A stretch of 64,000 bases of DNA from positions 248,001 through 312,000 of the forward strand of contig CAWFXV010000032.1 in assembly GCA_963819885.1 (NCBI GenBank), given 5' to 3'. Positions 28,625 through 36,182 of the stretch are shown here, one piece after another; the stretch's first letter is position 1; every line of letters starts with the position of its first letter. A program made the translations under genes and the position numbers. This stretch comes from JACVRX01 sp963819885. GTDB lineage: Bacteria > Actinomycetota > Actinomycetes > Jiangellales > Jiangellaceae. The notes below the pieces were generated by a model. It was not told the DNA's origin, did no database searches, and saw nothing but the letters and a program-made list of their open reading frames with translations.

Positions 28625-29575
28625 GTGAGTTGTCTGGTGATGGCACACCGCGGTGCCAGTGGTTACCGTCCCGAGCACACCCTGGAGTCATACCGGCTGG
28701 CGATCGAGCTCGGAGCGGACTACATCGAGCCGGACCTCGTCATCACGGCCGACGGTGCGCTCGTCGCACGGCACGAAAACGAGATCTCGGCCACGACCGA
28801 CGTCCGTGAGCGGCCGGAATACGCCGACCGGCGCCGGACGACAGTCGTCGACGGTCGGTCCGTTACCGGATGGTTCGTCGAAGACTTCACCTTGTCCGAG
28901 CTGAAGACGTTGCGAGCCCGCGAGCGCCTGCCCGAGGCGAGACCACACAACCAGGTCTACGACGATCGGTTCACGGTCCCGACGGTCGAGGAAATCCTCG
29001 ACCTCGTGCAGGCCGAGTCCATCAGGCGGGACCGTCCGATCGGCGTCTACCCGGAGATCAAGCAGCCCACGCATTTCGCTCGTCTCGGCCTCCGTCACGA
29101 CGACGTCCTGCTTTCTGCGCTGAACGAGCAGGGCTCCGGGCTACCTGTGTTCATCCAGTCGTTCGACTCCACATGTCTGCGCGCTCTCTCGAGGCGGACG
29201 ACCATCCCACTTGTTCAACTCATCGAGCATGATGCCGACCTGTTGACCCCGTATGGGCTTCGGGAGATCTCGACCTACGCGCAGGTCTTGGGCGCACACA
29301 AGTCCCTGCTGTTGCGATGGGACCGAGCCGGTCGACAACCGACACCGACGGGTGTGGTGCAGAGCGCTCACGAAGCGGGGTTGGCGGTGCACGCCTGGAC
29401 GTTTCGGAGCGAAAACGCGTTCCTGCCGCACGAGCTGCGGCACGGCACCGAAGCCGCGGCCTACGGCGACGCGGCAGCCGAGTACGCGGCGTTTCGCGAG
29501 CTCGGCGTTGACGGAGTGTTCACCGACCACCCCGACATGGCGGTGGCGGCGCTGGCCGAGCCGGCAGTGCGTTAG
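28625..29575 (+). CDS. glpQ: Glycerophosphodiester phosphodiesterase
   Basis: Hydrolyses glycerophosphodiesters to glycerol-3-phosphate and an alcohol. The GDPD signature AHRGASGYRPEHTLESYRLA carries the catalytic His, and EPDLVITADGALVARHE carries the metal-binding residues and the second His; the TIM-barrel end VDGVFTDHPD is also present. The long insert between the first two barrel strands (SATTDVRERPEYADRR) places it in the GlpQ branch rather than UgpQ. I see no signal peptide, although GlpQ proteins are often exported. GTG 28625 is used; ATG 28640 is possible. It ends tail to tail with a four-base overlap with the next gene. Confidence 0.9.
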   Translation: MSCLVMAHRGASGYRPEHTLESYRLAIELGADYIEPDLVITADGALVARHENEISATTDVRERPEYADRRRTTVVDGRSVTGWFVEDFTLSELKTLRARERLPEARPHNQVYDDRFTVPTVEEILDLVQAESIRRDRPIGVYPEIKQPTHFARLGLRHDDVLLSALNEQGSGLPVFIQSFDSTCLRALSRRTTIPLVQLIEHDADLLTPYGLREISTYAQVLGAHKSLLLRWDRAGRQPTPTGVVQSAHEAGLAVHAWTFRSENAFLPHELRHGTEAAAYGDAAAEYAAFRELGVDGVFTDHPDMAVAALAEPAVR

Positions 29576-29766
29576 CGGTTGCGTCGGAGCCGGCTGAACG
29601 AGGCCATCAGCCCGGCCAGCCCCACCGAGACGAGCAGCACCGGCGCCGCGAGCCCCAGGCCGGGCAGGCCGAGGATGTCGAAGTGGACCAGTGGCCACAT
29701 GGCGCTCACTCCCAAGAAGAGAAGACCGAAGACGAGCGATACGACGTCGATTTCATGCCGCTGCAC
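29572..29766 (-). CDS. Small two-helix membrane protein
   Basis: A 64-residue protein with two predicted membrane segments (VVSLVFGLLFLGVSAMW and GLAAPVLLVSVGLAGLMASF) and a basic end RLRRNR. Its GTG start lies inside the last codons of the upstream LiaF-like gene (14-base overlap), so it is translationally coupled to it. Small proteins of this kind follow PspC-domain genes in actinobacteria; no function is known to me. Confidence 0.7.
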   Translation of the reverse strand: MQRHEIDVVSLVFGLLFLGVSAMWPLVHFDILGLPGLGLAAPVLLVSVGLAGLMASFSRLRRNR

Positions 29767-31081
29767 GGCGCACCTCAATCTGTCCGACTCCGAGATCCAG
29801 CTGTAATTCGAGCTCGCCGCCACCGGGGCCGTCGGCGCCATTGTCGACGATCCGTGCCTCGCGACCGAAGCCGCCGGAGACGCTGTCCAGTGCGTCAATC
29901 TCGCCAACTCCGAGGTCGGCATTGACAATGGCGTCGACCTCCGCCGGCAGGATGACCGTCAGCTCGCCGACCCCTTGGTCGATTGCCAGCGTGACCGCGT
30001 CCGTGTCGGTGAACTCCACACCGGACAGGTCATACCGGACCTCGCCGGCGCCGTACTCCTGGGTTCCGGCAGGGATCCCCGCCACCGTGGTCGGCCTGAC
30101 CAGCACGTCCTCTCCGCGGAAGTCGACGTGGTCCGCGACAACGGCGGGAACCATGGCCAGGCTCAGCACTATGCCCAGCGCGATCAGCCCCCGAGACCGT
30201 CCGAACCACGCGCCGACCAGCAGGCCGAGACCGACGATGCCGAGCGCTGTGGCGATGTACGTCGCTGGCGCAACGGTTGCCCAGGCCGCGTCGTTGATGG
30301 CGATGGCTCCGATTGCCACGGCGGCCGCACTGACGGTGAGCAGCCACAGCGATGAGCCCGGTCGCCGGGGTGCCGCCGCGGCCGGTTCTGCCGCCGGCTC
30401 CGCGTAGGGGTCCCAGTCCTGAGGCTCGTCATCCCATGGGCGAGCCGGATCCCAGTCCGGACCCTCCGTCCACGCAGCCGAGGCGTCGGTGCCCGTGGCC
30501 AGTGTTGTGGTCGGCTCGCTCGCCCGCGAATCGGACGCCGAGACCTGCCCGCGATGGTCGTCATGGCGAAGCAGCAAGGCGATTCCGCAGACGGCGAGCA
30601 CGAGCAGAATGGCTCCCTCCGCCCAACCGGTCAGAATGCCTCCGGCAAAAATCAGGACGAGCAGCCCGAGCCCGAGGCTCAGCAGCACGGCATCGGATCG
30701 ACTTCGGCCAGCGCCGCCTCGGCCGAGGGCCTGCTCGGCGACGGATGCGTCCTCGTCCTCGGCCGGGATCAACAACCAGCCGAGCGCATAGAGCATGATG
30801 CCGACGCCGAACATTGCCAGCACGACGGTCGTGATCCGCAGGATGAGCGGGTCTACATCCAGCCGCCGAGCGAGTCCACCCAGGACACCGGCGACGTATC
30901 GGTCGGTGCGGCTGCGCCGCAGCGCACGCCACTCGCCTGCACCGGAATGCGCGGGCGGGCCGGAGTAGCCCGGCGGCGGCCCGATCGGGGGTTCCGGCGG
31001 CAAGCCCGGAGGTTGGTCGGTCGGTGGTTCGGTAGAACCCGGATTGGTTCCGGCCGGTGGAATGGTCGGCGTGTCGTTCAT
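29753..31081 (-). CDS. PspC-domain membrane protein with LiaF-like C-terminus
   Basis: Probable sensor/inhibitor part of an envelope-stress system. A Pro-rich cytoplasmic start (about 1-45) is followed by a PspC domain (RTDRYVAGVLGGLARRLDVD, then a membrane helix to LYALGWLLIPAED). Several more membrane segments follow, and the C-terminal about 110 residues repeat beta-strand phrases such as GVGELTVILPAEVDA, LGVGEIDAL and LGVGQIEVRRA, as in the LiaF/DUF2154 C-terminal fold. In Firmicutes LiaF inhibits LiaS. ATG 31081 gives 442 residues. Divergent from a histidine kinase that also has PspC. Confidence 0.78.
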   Translation of the reverse strand: MNDTPTIPPAGTNPGSTEPPTDQPPGLPPEPPIGPPPGYSGPPAHSGAGEWRALRRSRTDRYVAGVLGGLARRLDVDPLILRITTVVLAMFGVGIMLYALGWLLIPAEDEDASVAEQALGRGGAGRSRSDAVLLSLGLGLLVLIFAGGILTGWAEGAILLVLAVCGIALLLRHDDHRGQVSASDSRASEPTTTLATGTDASAAWTEGPDWDPARPWDDEPQDWDPYAEPAAEPAAAAPRRPGSSLWLLTVSAAAVAIGAIAINDAAWATVAPATYIATALGIVGLGLLVGAWFGRSRGLIALGIVLSLAMVPAVVADHVDFRGEDVLVRPTTVAGIPAGTQEYGAGEVRYDLSGVEFTDTDAVTLAIDQGVGELTVILPAEVDAIVNADLGVGEIDALDSVSGGFGREARIVDNGADGPGGGELELQLDLGVGQIEVRRAAA

Positions 31082-31234
31082 GCCTCGATCGTCGTGGAGC
31101 ACGGCCTGACCTGCTATCGGGGATGACCCCGTCAACACCCTGGTTTGCGCTCCGGGACCGAGCCGGGGGCTCCCTCATGGCAACCGGCGTGCTCACGTGT
31201 GACGATCGTGACGTGGCCTCCACGTCGACTCCGC

Positions 31235-32530
31235 ATGTCCGCAGCGGTGCCGCCCGCTGCCGTGGCTGGCCACCCGGCGGGACAGCGGAAGTTCTATCGA
31301 CGCTCTGATGGCCGACTGATCGGCGGCGTGGCGGCCGGCCTCGCCCATCACCTCGGACTGCAGCCGCTGACCGTCCGGCTGAGCTTCGCGCTGCTCGCTG
31401 CGCTGAACGGGTTCGGATTGGTGCTCTACCTGGCGTTGTGGATCTTCACGCCGCTCGACCAGGCACAGCACGAGAAAGACGTTCCGGCCGGTATCGCCGC
31501 GGCGACTCGGTCGGGTAAACGCCGCCGACGGCTGCGCGGCCCTCGCGGAGGTGATCTCGGCCAGCTCGCCGCCCTCGTCGTCCTGGGTGCCGGCCTGATC
31601 CTGCTCGTCCAGCAGACCCCTCTCGGCCTGAGCGAAGCCGTCCTGGTCCCGTTGCTGCTCGGTGGGCTGGGCGTCGCCCTGATCTGGCGGACGGCCGACC
31701 AGCATGAGCCTGCTCTGGCGACGGCTACCTCACCGCGGACACCGTGGCTTGCCGCCTTGCTCGGCAAGGGCCGCGTCATGACCGTGTTCCGCATTGTCGC
31801 CGGTGTGGCCGTCATCGTGGCCGGCGTCGTCGCCTTTCTGGTGGGGCAGGGGGAGCTGCAGGCGACCTTGGACAGCCTGCTGGGCGTGGCGGCAGTCATC
31901 GGCGGACTGGCCCTGATCATGAGCCCATGGCTGTGGCGCTTGTGGCGCGACCTGGAGACCGAGCGCAAGGAGCGGATCGTGACCCAGGAGCGGGCTGACG
32001 TCGCCGCACATCTGCACGATTCAGTCCTGCAGACCCTTGCGCTGATCCAGAAGCACGCACACGAGCCACGCGAGGTCGTCCGGCTGGCACGCAGCCAGGA
32101 ACGCGACCTGCGGGGCTGGCTCTATGCCGACCGGGCCGACGACGCGACCTCGTTCGCCGCTGCGCTGGCGAAGGCGGCCGCGGACATAGAGGACGCGCAC
32201 GGTGTGCCGGTCGAAGTCGTCACCGTCGGCGACGTCGAGATCGACGACCGCACCCGGGCATTGCTGAACGCAGCTCGCGAAGCCGCCGTCAACGCCGCCA
32301 AGCACTCCGGCGCGGTGAAGGTCGACATCTTCGCCGAGGTCGACGGGTCCGACATCGAGCTGTTCGTGCGCGATCGGGGTTCCGGCTTCGACCCGGACTC
32401 CGTCCCCGACGACCGGCTCGGTGTGCGACGCTCGATCGTCGACCGGATGGAGCGGCACGGCGGCACGGCGCAGATCCGCTCGACCGTCGGCGAGGGCACC
32501 GAAGTGCGTCTGTCGACCAGGAGGCCATGA
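31235..32530 (+). CDS. PspC-domain histidine kinase (LiaS-like, NarL-partner type)
   Basis: Membrane sensor kinase of the HisKA_3 type. After a short tail, PspC is visible at about residues 18-80 (RKFYRRSDGRLIGGVAAGLA). Further membrane helices follow to about 260. The dimerisation/phosphoacceptor helix is DVAAHLHDSVLQTLALIQ with the phosphorylated His, and the ATPase domain has an N box AREAAVNAAKHSG and the G box RDRGSGFDPD. ATG 31235 is selected because the upstream residues are not family-like. It overlaps the response regulator gene as ATGA. Confidence 0.88.
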   Translation: MSAAVPPAAVAGHPAGQRKFYRRSDGRLIGGVAAGLAHHLGLQPLTVRLSFALLAALNGFGLVLYLALWIFTPLDQAQHEKDVPAGIAAATRSGKRRRRLRGPRGGDLGQLAALVVLGAGLILLVQQTPLGLSEAVLVPLLLGGLGVALIWRTADQHEPALATATSPRTPWLAALLGKGRVMTVFRIVAGVAVIVAGVVAFLVGQGELQATLDSLLGVAAVIGGLALIMSPWLWRLWRDLETERKERIVTQERADVAAHLHDSVLQTLALIQKHAHEPREVVRLARSQERDLRGWLYADRADDATSFAAALAKAAADIEDAHGVPVEVVTVGDVEIDDRTRALLNAAREAAVNAAKHSGAVKVDIFAEVDGSDIELFVRDRGSGFDPDSVPDDRLGVRRSIVDRMERHGGTAQIRSTVGEGTEVRLSTRRP

Positions 32531-33192
32531 TGACCGAGCCCGAGAGCCGTCCGCAGCGCCCGATCACGGTGGTTCTGGTCGACGATCACGCGATGTTCCG
32601 CACCGGCGTGCGGGCCGAGTTGGGGTCCTCGGTGGCGGTAGTCGGCGAGGCGGCCGACGCGCAGGAGGCAGTGCGGATCGTGCTCGAGAAGAAGCCGGAC
32701 GTCGTGTTGCTCGATGTTCACCTGCCCGGTGGTGGCGGTGCCGAGGTCCTGCGGCAAGTGCACCCGAAGGAACAGGACGTGAAGTTCCTGGCGCTGTCGG
32801 TGTCCGACGCGGCTGAGGACGTCATCGGAACGATCCGGGCTGGTGCCCGCGGATACGTCACGAAGTCGATCACCGGCGACGAGCTGATTGCCGCGATCAA
32901 ACGCGTGGCGGACGGCGACGCGGTCTTCTCGCCGCGGCTGGCCGGATTCGTGCTCGATGCGTTCGCCGGCTCCGAGCCGCCGAGCGTGGACGACGACCTC
33001 GACCGGCTCACCGCCCGGGAACGAGAGGTCCTGCGCCTCATCGCCCGCGGCTACGCGTACAAGGAGATCGCCAAGGAGCTGTTCATCTCGGTCAAGACCG
33101 TCGAGACGCACGTGTCCGCCGTGCTGCGAAAGCTCCAGCTCTCCAACCGATACGAACTCACCCGCTGGGCCACCGACCGTCGCCTGGTCTGA
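32527..33192 (+). CDS. LuxR/NarL-type response regulator
   Basis: DNA-binding output of the preceding kinase. The receiver domain has the acidic pair D19-D20, phosphoacceptor D63 (VVLLDVHLPG), the Ser/Thr region LALSVSD and the Lys in GYVTKSITGDE. The C-terminal LuxR helix-turn-helix reads LTAREREVLRLIARGYAYKE and AKELFISVKTVETHVSAVLR. With the kinase and the LiaF-like protein it forms a LiaFSR-like cell-envelope stress set; this system assignment is inference. Confidence 0.92.
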   Translation: MMTEPESRPQRPITVVLVDDHAMFRTGVRAELGSSVAVVGEAADAQEAVRIVLEKKPDVVLLDVHLPGGGGAEVLRQVHPKEQDVKFLALSVSDAAEDVIGTIRAGARGYVTKSITGDELIAAIKRVADGDAVFSPRLAGFVLDAFAGSEPPSVDDDLDRLTAREREVLRLIARGYAYKEIAKELFISVKTVETHVSAVLRKLQLSNRYELTRWATDRRLV

Positions 33193-33209
33193 GCATCTCT
33201 TGCGCATCA

Positions 33210-33235
33210 GGAATGACCACGTTCACCACCCCTGC
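33210..33235 (-). repeat. 26-bp dispersed intergenic repeat, copy 2
   Basis: Reverse complement of 24007-24032 with one mismatch. It lies between the response regulator stop and a predicted leaderless promoter. Confidence 0.6.
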
Positions 33236-33237
33236 CG

Positions 33238-33271
33238 GTACATCACCATGGCTGCATGCCAAGTGATGTAC
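33238..33271. repeat. Perfect inverted repeat after the response regulator gene
   Basis: GTACATCAC (33238-33246) pairs with GTGATGTAC (33263-33271). It may be a terminator for the regulator gene or an operator for the next gene, whose -10 box starts 30 bases later. Confidence 0.5.
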
Positions 33272-33301
33272 TCACTCGCCTGGTGATGGCCGGGTGATCG
33301 G

Positions 33302-33307
33302 TACTCT
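33302..33307 (+). promoter_or_regulatory. -10 box of the membrane protein-pcrA pair (leaderless)
   Basis: TACTCT, six bases before ATG 33314. Confidence 0.55.
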
Positions 33308-33313
33308 GCGGCG

Positions 33314-33670
33314 ATGGATGTCGTATACAACATCCTGGTCGTCCTGCATTTCCTCGGCCTGGCCAGCCTGATCGGCGGCTGGCTGGTTCAACTGCGGGCG
33401 GTCGGGGAGCGCTTTGTCAACGCCGCCATGCTGCACGGGATCTTGACCCAGCTGGTCACCGGCATCCTGCTGGTGGGCTTGGCGGAGGGGGTGGCATCTC
33501 TTGATCGCGACGTCGACACGGCGAAGTTCGGGGTCAAGCTGCTGGTCGCTGTCATCGTGGCAATCCTGTGCTGGGCCAACCGTCGTCGTCAGTACATTCC
33601 CAACGGGCTGTACTTCCTGATCGGGCTGCTCTCCATCGGTAATGTGGTGGTTGCCGTCTTCTGGCCGTGA
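33314..33670 (+). CDS. Four-helix integral membrane protein of unknown function
   Basis: A 118-residue protein with about four hydrophobic helices (NILVVLHFLGLASLIGGWLV, ILTQLVTGILLVGLAEG, VKLLVAVIVAILCWA, LYFLIGLLSIGNVVVAVFW). A conserved-looking His (LHFLG) and Arg sit in the first part. It overlaps pcrA by four bases (GTGA), a pairing seen in other actinobacteria. I do not recognise its function. Confidence 0.8.
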   Translation: MDVVYNILVVLHFLGLASLIGGWLVQLRAVGERFVNAAMLHGILTQLVTGILLVGLAEGVASLDRDVDTAKFGVKLLVAVIVAILCWANRRRQYIPNGLYFLIGLLSIGNVVVAVFWP

Positions 33671-36069
33671 CCGACGAGCGTCGGTCGAACGGCCGTCTGC
33701 TCGGCCTCCTAGACTCGATGCTCGAGATGAGCGCCTTGTCCGACGACCTCTCGATGGCCGTCCCCGATCCTCTGCAAGAGGGTGCTGGCGGGCGTCGGCC
33801 CGACCCTGAATCGGTACTCGAGGGACTCAATGGGCCGCAACGCGAGGCCGTGACTCACCTCGGGCCGCCCCTGCTCATCGTGGCCGGCGCCGGTTCGGGC
33901 AAGACCCGCGTGCTCACCCGACGGATTGCCTATCTTCTCGCAGCTCGAGACGCCCACCCGGGTTCGGTGCTTGCCATCACGTTCACCAACAAAGCCGCCG
34001 GCGAGATGAGGGAGCGGGTGGCGGCGCTCGTTGGCCGGCGGGCCAATGCGATGTGGGTGTCGACCTTCCACTCGGCCTGCGTCCGGGTTCTGCGCCGGGA
34101 GGCCAAGCGGTTCGGGTTCACGTCGTCGTTCACGATCTACGACCAGACCGACTCCGAACGACTCATGCGGCTCGTGTGCCGCGATCTCGACCTCGACCCG
34201 AAGCGCTACCCGCCACGGCAGTTCAGCAACAAGGTCAGCGCAATGAAGAACGAACTCATCGACCACGAAACAGCCGCTGCGCGCGCCGCTACCCAGCACG
34301 AGAAGCTCGTCGCCGAGGCATACGGCATCTACCAGCGCCGGCTGACCGAGGCCAACGCCTTCGACTTCGACGACCTCATCATGACCACCGTCCACCTGAT
34401 CCAGGCCTTTCCCGAGGTCGCCGAGCACTACCGCCGCCGGTTCCGGCATGTTCTCGTCGACGAGTACCAGGACACCAACCACGCCCAGTACGTGCTCGTC
34501 CGCGAACTGGTCGGCACCAGGCAGCGGCGGACGGTCGACGGCGATCTGGTCGGGTCGTCGTCGACGCCGGAGCTGGCGCCGGCCGAGCTCTGTGTCGTCG
34601 GAGATGCCGACCAGTCGATCTATGCCTTCCGCGGTGCGACGATCCGAAACATCCTCCAGTTCGAGGCTGACTACCCCGACGCCCGGGTGATCATGCTCGA
34701 ACAGAACTACCGGTCGACGCAGACGATCCTGTCCGCGGCGAATTCCGTCATCTCCCGCAACCCTGACCGCAAGCCGAAGCGGCTGTGGACCGATACCGGC
34801 GACGGACCGAAGGTCGTCGGGTACGTCGCCGACGACGAGCACATGGAGGCACAGTTCGTCGCCGAGGAGATCGACCGGCTGGGCGACGACGCCCTGGCGA
34901 AGCCAGGCGAGGTAGCCGTGTTCTATCGGACGAACGCTCAGTCCCGGGTGCTCGAGGAGGTGTTCGTCCGGGTCGGGCTGCCCTACCGGGTTGTCGGCGG
35001 CGTCCGCTTCTACGAGCGGCGAGAAGTCCGCGACGCGCTCGCCTACCTGCGCACGCTGGCCAACCCCGACGACTCAGTGTCATTGCGCCGGATCCTCAAC
35101 GTCCCGCGTCGGGCCATCGGCGACCGTTCCGAGAGTCTGGTCGAGGCGTTTGCGCAGCGGGAGGGGATCACGTTCTGGCAGGCCCTGCGCCGGGCCGCCG
35201 ACGCGCCGGGGATCGCATCCCGATCTGTCCACGCGATCGAGTCGTTCGTTTCGTTGATCGACGAGTTGCGCTCACTGGTGGCCGACGGGGAGAGGCCGGC
35301 GGCGATTCTCGAGGCGGTGCTCGAGCGCACCGGCTACTTGGCCGAGCTGGCAGCGTCGGATGACCCTCAGGACGAGACCCGCACCGACAATCTGCGTGAG
35401 CTGGTGGCTGTCGCGGGTGAGTTCGAGGCGTCGGCGGTAGACGACGAGGGTACGACCCTGAACGGGTTCCTGGAGCGGGTCAGCCTGGTCGCCGACGCCG
35501 ACGAGATTCCCGAAGGTGAGGATCACGGCGGCGTCGTGACGCTGATGACGCTGCACACCGCCAAAGGCCTGGAGTTTCCGGTCGTATTCCTGACCGGGCT
35601 CGAGGACGGCGTCTTCCCACACCTGCGGTCCCTGTCCGAGCCGCGTGAGCTCGAGGAGGAACGGCGACTCGCCTATGTCGGGATCACTCGGGCGCGTGAA
35701 CGCCTGTACCTGTCGCGGGCAGTTGTCCGGAGCGCTTGGGGTGCACCCAGCCACAATCCACCATCTCGGTTCCTCGACGAGATTCCGGTCGAGCTCTTGG
35801 ACTGGCAGCGGACGGAGGCCGAACAGACCCGCTGGGCGGCCCGACCGGACCGGCCTTTGTCCGCGCGACGTTCGACCCCGACGGCCCGCCCGCCGGAGCG
35901 GCCGATTCCCGCGCTTTCCGCTGGGGACCGGGTCACCCACGACGCGTTCGGGCTGGGCACCGTCGTGGCGACCTTCGGAACCGGAGAGCATGCCCAGGCC
36001 ACCGTCGACTTCGGCGGGTCGGGGTTGAAGACGCTGCTTCTTCGCTATGCCCCCGTCACCAAGCTGTAG
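33667..36069 (+). CDS. pcrA: ATP-dependent DNA helicase PcrA/UvrD
   Basis: SF1A 3'-to-5' helicase for nucleotide excision repair, mismatch repair and replication restart. Motifs in order: Q motif GLNGPQREAV, Walker A AGAGSGKTRVLTRR, Ia ITFTNKAAGEMRERV, II VLVDEYQDTNHAQY, III VVGDADQSIYAFRGA, IV EQNYRSTQTIL, V LMTLHTAKGLEFPVVFL and VI RRLAYVGITRARERLYL. The C-terminal Tudor-like tail for RNA polymerase contact is PIPALSAGDRVTHDAFGLGT to YAPVTKL. The 800-residue protein is intact. Its last 338 bases are duplicated 2.2 kb downstream. Confidence 0.96.
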   Translation: MTDERRSNGRLLGLLDSMLEMSALSDDLSMAVPDPLQEGAGGRRPDPESVLEGLNGPQREAVTHLGPPLLIVAGAGSGKTRVLTRRIAYLLAARDAHPGSVLAITFTNKAAGEMRERVAALVGRRANAMWVSTFHSACVRVLRREAKRFGFTSSFTIYDQTDSERLMRLVCRDLDLDPKRYPPRQFSNKVSAMKNELIDHETAAARAATQHEKLVAEAYGIYQRRLTEANAFDFDDLIMTTVHLIQAFPEVAEHYRRRFRHVLVDEYQDTNHAQYVLVRELVGTRQRRTVDGDLVGSSSTPELAPAELCVVGDADQSIYAFRGATIRNILQFEADYPDARVIMLEQNYRSTQTILSAANSVISRNPDRKPKRLWTDTGDGPKVVGYVADDEHMEAQFVAEEIDRLGDDALAKPGEVAVFYRTNAQSRVLEEVFVRVGLPYRVVGGVRFYERREVRDALAYLRTLANPDDSVSLRRILNVPRRAIGDRSESLVEAFAQREGITFWQALRRAADAPGIASRSVHAIESFVSLIDELRSLVADGERPAAILEAVLERTGYLAELAASDDPQDETRTDNLRELVAVAGEFEASAVDDEGTTLNGFLERVSLVADADEIPEGEDHGGVVTLMTLHTAKGLEFPVVFLTGLEDGVFPHLRSLSEPRELEEERRLAYVGITRARERLYLSRAVVRSAWGAPSHNPPSRFLDEIPVELLDWQRTEAEQTRWAARPDRPLSARRSTPTARPPERPIPALSAGDRVTHDAFGLGTVVATFGTGEHAQATVDFGGSGLKTLLLRYAPVTKL
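35732..36069 (+). repeat. pcrA 3'-end direct repeat, copy A (functional)
   Basis: This part of pcrA is repeated at 37943-38278 in the same orientation with about 18 substitutions and two small indels by eye (roughly 94-95 % identity). Similarity begins abruptly at GCGCTTGGGGTGCACCC and ends at the stop codon. Confidence 0.9.
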
Positions 36070-36128
36070 CGGCTCCTCTGGACGGCGCTATCGCCTGATC
36101 GTCATTTCCGCACCTGCGCCGTCGAGGT

Positions 36129-36173
36129 ACGTCAGGCCGGGCGCCATCTGTCGATGAACGCCCGGCCTGACGT
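36129..36173. terminator. Strong bidirectional terminator between pcrA and the M28 peptidase gene
   Basis: A perfect 15-base inverted repeat (36129-36143 with 36159-36173, arm ACGTCAGGCCGGGCG) separated by 15 bases, between two convergent stops. No T run. Confidence 0.75.
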
Positions 36174-36182
36174 GTCGCAGAA

